DNA of 19,233 nt from JBHEMT01 sp046262435 (GTDB lineage Bacteria; Chloroflexota; Dormibacteria; Aeolococcales; Aeolococcaceae). Within the stretch, counting starts at the first letter, position 1, and each line of letters opens with the position of its first letter. The DNA is taken from contig JBHEMT010000055.1 in the NCBI GenBank assembly GCA_046262435.1, positions 1 to 19,233 on the forward strand, read 5' to 3'. Positions 16,795 through 19,233 of the stretch are shown here, piece after piece. A program made the position numbers and the translations under genes. The notes beneath the pieces were generated by a model. The model ran no database searches. It was not told the DNA's origin and saw nothing but the letters and a program-made list of their open reading frames with translations.

Positions 16795-16803
16795 ATCATA
16801 GCA
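16795..16803 (-). promoter_or_regulatory. Extended -10 promoter element of topA
   Basis: TATGAT (16800-16795) preceded by TGC forms a good extended -10, in the 104-nt gap between dprA and topA. The -35 region is poor: GGGACC or GGGGAC at 16-17 nt, 3 of 6 at best. The predicted start near 16788 gives a leader of about 44 nt. The -35 region falls inside a GC palindrome. Confidence 0.5.
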
Positions 16804-16811
16804 GCGGTTTT

Positions 16812-16827
16812 GCCGGGGTCCCCCGGC
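16812..16827 (-). repeat. GC palindrome in the dprA-topA gap
   Basis: GCCGGGGGACCCCGGC on the minus strand can form a 6-bp stem with a four-base loop. It overlaps the -35 region of the proposed topA promoter. The bases after it are AAAACC rather than a T-run, so it is not a standard terminator for dprA. It could be an operator or simply a GC-rich coincidence. Confidence 0.35.
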
Positions 16828-16836
16828 GTGGCGGCC

Positions 16837-16850
16837 AAGGGCTCGCCCTT
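16837..16850 (-). repeat. Palindrome overlapping the dprA stop codon
   Basis: AAGGGC-GA-GCCCTT begins at the last two bases of the dprA TAA stop. It has 6-nt perfect arms but no downstream T-run on the minus strand. It may stabilise the dprA transcript end; nothing more can be said. Confidence 0.3.
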
Positions 16851-17739
16851 AAAAGGTACGCAGAACCAGGCCTCCCGAAACCGTCCTGATCCGGCCGGCC
16901 ACCTCGAGGGCGGTCAGCCGGGCACCCACCACCGCCGCCTCGAGGCCCAGCTCCATGCCGAGCGCGTCCGGGTGGACCGGGTCGTGACCGATGTGCTCGA
17001 GGACGCCGGCCAGCAGCGGCGGCAGGCCGGGCGGCGCCGGGGCCGTCCAGCCTCCGGGGTCGGGCGGCGCGAGCCCCCGGAGCGCAGGCAGATGGGTCAG
17101 CACGTCGTCCGGCTCGAGCAGGGGCACGGCACCGTCACGTATCAGGGCATTGCTCCCCCGGCTGCGCTCGCTGCGGATCGATCCGGGCACGGCGAACACT
17201 TCGCGGCCGAGGTCCACGCCGTTCCGGGCAGTGCTCAGCGCCCCGCTCCGCTCCGCGGCCTCGACCACCACGACGCCAAGCACCAATGCGGCGATGATCC
17301 GGTTGCGGGTGGGGAAGCGGCCGCGGCGCGGCGCCGTGCCGGCGGGATACTCGCTGACCAGGCAGCCGCACTCGACGATCTCGCCCCGCAGGCCGAGGTG
17401 TTCTGGTGGATAGCAGACGTCGAGGCCGCACCCCAGCACCGCGACCGTGCTCCCACCGCCGGCGAGCGCCCCGCGGTGGGCCGCCGCGTCGATCCCCCTG
17501 GCCATTCCGCTGACCACCTGCACCCCGCGGCGAGCCAGATGCCGGGCGAGGTCGAAGGCGATCTCGCGGCCGGGGAGCGTCGCCCGCCGGGAACCGACGA
17601 TGGCGATCGCAGCCTCGCGGGGGAGGACGGCTCCCTGAACGTGGAGGGCGGCAGGTGGGTGGGCGAGATCCTCGAGCCGGCGCGGCCATCCCGGCTGGTG
17701 GCGCCAGAGCAGGGTGGGTTCGCCTGGGGCGTCGCTCAT
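16849..17739 (-). CDS. dprA: DNA-processing protein DprA (Smf)
   Basis: It binds incoming single-stranded DNA during natural transformation and loads RecA. The 296-residue protein has the Rossmann-like core: AIVGSRRATLPG (47-56), VVSGMARGIDAAAHRGAL, GCGLDVCYPPEH, FPTRNRIIAAL, VVVVEAAERSGALSTAR, REVFAVPGSI and GSNALIRDGA. A C-terminal winged-helix (DML1-like) domain at about 240-296 is also seen. The N-terminal SAM-like domain of the pneumococcal protein is reduced to a short segment (HQPGWPRRLEDLAHPP). The ATG at 17739 overlaps the comM stop as ATGA, so the two are probably translated together. Competence cannot be proved from two genes, since both are widespread in non-competent bacteria. 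Confidence 0.95.
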   Translation of the reverse strand: MSDAPGEPTLLWRHQPGWPRRLEDLAHPPAALHVQGAVLPREAAIAIVGSRRATLPGREIAFDLARHLARRGVQVVSGMARGIDAAAHRGALAGGGSTVAVLGCGLDVCYPPEHLGLRGEIVECGCLVSEYPAGTAPRRGRFPTRNRIIAALVLGVVVVEAAERSGALSTARNGVDLGREVFAVPGSIRSERSRGSNALIRDGAVPLLEPDDVLTHLPALRGLAPPDPGGWTAPAPPGLPPLLAGVLEHIGHDPVHPDALGMELGLEAAVVGARLTALEVAGRIRTVSGGLVLRTF

Positions 17740-19233
17740 GCTGCCGCCTCGGCGGACTCCCCCCGGTAGCGCAGCGCCTCGGCCACGGCGTCCGCGGTCA
17801 CGGCGCCGCTACCGCCGAGATCGGCGATGGTGCGGGCAACCCGGAGCACTCGGTGATAGGCGCGGGCGCTGAGCTGGAGCCGCTCTCCGGCGCCGGCCAG
17901 CAGGGCGGTGCCGCCGGCGTCGAGACTGCAGGCCCGCCGCAGCCGCACGCCCTCGAGCGCGGCGTTGAGCCCTGGCCCCCGAGCGGCCTGGCGGCCCCGG
18001 GCGGCCTCGACCCGGCACCGCACCGTAGTCGACGTCTCGGTCGGCGGAGTCGTGCTGAACAGGGTGCGCCAGGCCTGGCGGGGCACGTCCACCACAAGGT
18101 CGATGCGGTCGCGAATCGGCCCGCTGAGGCGTCCCGTGTACGCCATGAGCTGCCGGGTATCGCAGCGACAGGTTCGGCTGCTGTCCCCAGCGTGCCCGCA
18201 CGGGCAGGGATTGGCCGCGGCGATGAGGCTGAACTGCGCCGGGTAGGACACGGCGCCGCGCGCCCGGGCGATGTTGATGGCGTGTTCCTCGAGCGGCTGT
18301 CGAAGCGCCTCGAGGTGGCCGCGCGGGAACTCACAGAACTCATCGAGGAACAGGACGCCCCGGTGGGCCAGGCTCACCTCGCCGGGCTGGGCCAACCCTG
18401 CTCCACCGCCGATCAGGCCGGCGCGGGAGACGGAGTGGTGGGGAGCGCGGAAGGGTGGCCTGGTGGTGGTGGGTGGGCGCTCTCGGAAGGCGCCGCGAAG
18501 GGAGTAGATGGCGGCCACGTCGAGCGCCTCATCGCCGCTGAGGTCGGGAAGCAGGGAGGCGGCGCAGCGCGCCAGCATGGTCTTGCCCGAGCCCGGGGGG
18601 CCGAGCATCAGCAGGTTGTGGCCCCCTGCGGCGGCGATCTCCAGGGTGCGCTTGGCGGCTGCCTGACCGCGGACCTCGGCGAGATCGGGGCCCGCTTCCG
18701 GCGGCGGTGGGCTTCCATCTGGAGTGGCCGGCGGCAGCCGGCGGCCGCCGCCCAGGTGGCCGACGCAGGCCGCCAGTGACGCCGCACCCACCACCTCAAC
18801 CCCCTGCACCAGCGCGGCCTCCGCCGCGTTGCCGGCAGGAACCACCACGCGGCGGAACCCCGCTTTCGCCAGGCCGCGGACCATGGGGAGCACACCGGCG
18901 ATCGGTCGGATGGAACCGTCCAGAGCCAGTTCGCCGAGCAGACCGACCCCGCCGGCGTCGACCCGCAGGCCCCCTGCATTGAGCACCCCCACCGCGATCG
19001 CCAGGTCGAATGCCGTTCCCTCCTTGGGAAGCTCGGCAGGCGCCAGGTTGACGGTCAAGCGGCGGGAGGGAAACTCGAAGCCGGAGTTGCGCACCGCCGC
19101 GCGCACCCTCTCGCGCGCCTCCTGAATGGCTCGGTCGGTGAGCCCAACGATGGTGAACACCGGCAGGCCGTTGGCGACGTCAGCCTCGACGCAGACCGGA
19201 ACACCGCGCAGGCCGCGCAGGGCGCAGCAGGTC
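17736..19233 (-). CDS. comM: ComM/YifB-family Mg-chelatase-like AAA+ ATPase, 5' end just outside the window
   Basis: In Vibrio and Acinetobacter ComM is a hexameric helicase that promotes branch migration during integration of transforming DNA. 498 residues are visible. The N-terminal ChlI-like domain contains VEADVANGLPVFTIVGL, RVRAAVRNSGFEFP, RLTVNLAPAELPKEGTAFDLAIA and LLGELALDGSIRPIAGVLP. The AAA+ part has Walker A GPPGSGKT (about 211-218), RPPFRAPHHSVS, Walker B GVLFLDEFCEF and AANPCPCGH, then the C-terminal Mg-chelatase domain (LQLSARAYHRVLRVARTIADL). An in-frame GTG at 19160 is not the start, because homologous sequence (TCCALRGLRGVPVCVEADV) continues to the edge. The true start should be within about ten codons beyond 19233. 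It overlaps dprA by ATGA. Confidence 0.94.
   Translation of the reverse strand, partial: TCCALRGLRGVPVCVEADVANGLPVFTIVGLTDRAIQEARERVRAAVRNSGFEFPSRRLTVNLAPAELPKEGTAFDLAIAVGVLNAGGLRVDAGGVGLLGELALDGSIRPIAGVLPMVRGLAKAGFRRVVVPAGNAAEAALVQGVEVVGAASLAACVGHLGGGRRLPPATPDGSPPPPEAGPDLAEVRGQAAAKRTLEIAAAGGHNLLMLGPPGSGKTMLARCAASLLPDLSGDEALDVAAIYSLRGAFRERPPTTTRPPFRAPHHSVSRAGLIGGGAGLAQPGEVSLAHRGVLFLDEFCEFPRGHLEALRQPLEEHAINIARARGAVSYPAQFSLIAAANPCPCGHAGDSSRTCRCDTRQLMAYTGRLSGPIRDRIDLVVDVPRQAWRTLFSTTPPTETSTTVRCRVEAARGRQAARGPGLNAALEGVRLRRACSLDAGGTALLAGAGERLQLSARAYHRVLRVARTIADLGGSGAVTADAVAEALRYRGESAEAAA

Noticed and set aside
19158..19160. GTG at 19160 as the comM start
   Set aside because: Sequence upstream in the same frame continues to match the ComM/YifB N-terminus up to the window edge, so the gene starts outside the window.

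Overview
The window is a GC-rich stretch of bacterial chromosome in which sixteen protein genes all lie on the minus strand, so transcription runs from position 19233 down to 1. Gene content is almost entirely core housekeeping. The order (comM-dprA-topA-hslV-hslU-rpsB-tsf-pyrH-frr-uppS-cdsA-dxr-rseP-ispG-proS-rel) resembles that of Gram-positive-type (Terrabacteria) lineages. The archaeal/eukaryal-type prolyl-tRNA synthetase, short EF-Ts, bifunctional Rel and high GC would suit a deep-branching high-GC group such as Chloroflexota or Dormibacterota. That assignment is inference from gene order and family types, with low certainty. I see no mobile elements, tRNA or rRNA genes, or CRISPR arrays.

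Layout in transcription order. (1) 19233-16849: comM (its start lies just outside the window) and dprA, two natural-transformation genes with overlapping ends. (2) 16844-11983: a promoter-like extended -10 box, then topA, hslV and hslU, joined by ATGA stop/start overlaps: chromosome topology followed by the HslVU ATP-dependent protease. (3) 11903-3541: a good extended -10 promoter and a structured leader of about 100 nt, then rpsB, tsf, pyrH, frr, uppS, cdsA, dxr, rseP and ispG. This is one tight run that couples ribosome and elongation-factor production and UMP kinase with isoprenoid (MEP pathway), undecaprenyl and phospholipid precursor synthesis and a site-2 membrane protease. (4) 3540-1: proS and rel, each after a gap of about 100 nt and each with a -10-like TAnnnT box only 8-10 nt before the ATG, which suggests leaderless or nearly leaderless transcripts. 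Rel runs off the window at its 3' end.

The most interesting non-coding signal is the rpsB leader. One upstream arm (GTTGCCTCC) can pair perfectly either with a downstream decoy arm (GGAGGCAAC) or, over 7 nt, with the Shine-Dalgarno itself (GGAGGCA). This is the layout of a two-state translation switch and is a candidate for S2 feedback control. Other points of note are an HslU about 140 residues longer than usual because of two low-complexity segments, and a charged C-terminal tail on S2. No stretch longer than 300 bases lacks a gene; the largest gap is 196 nt, in front of rpsB. Apart from these points the region looks ordinary, and I did not find a novel multigene system.
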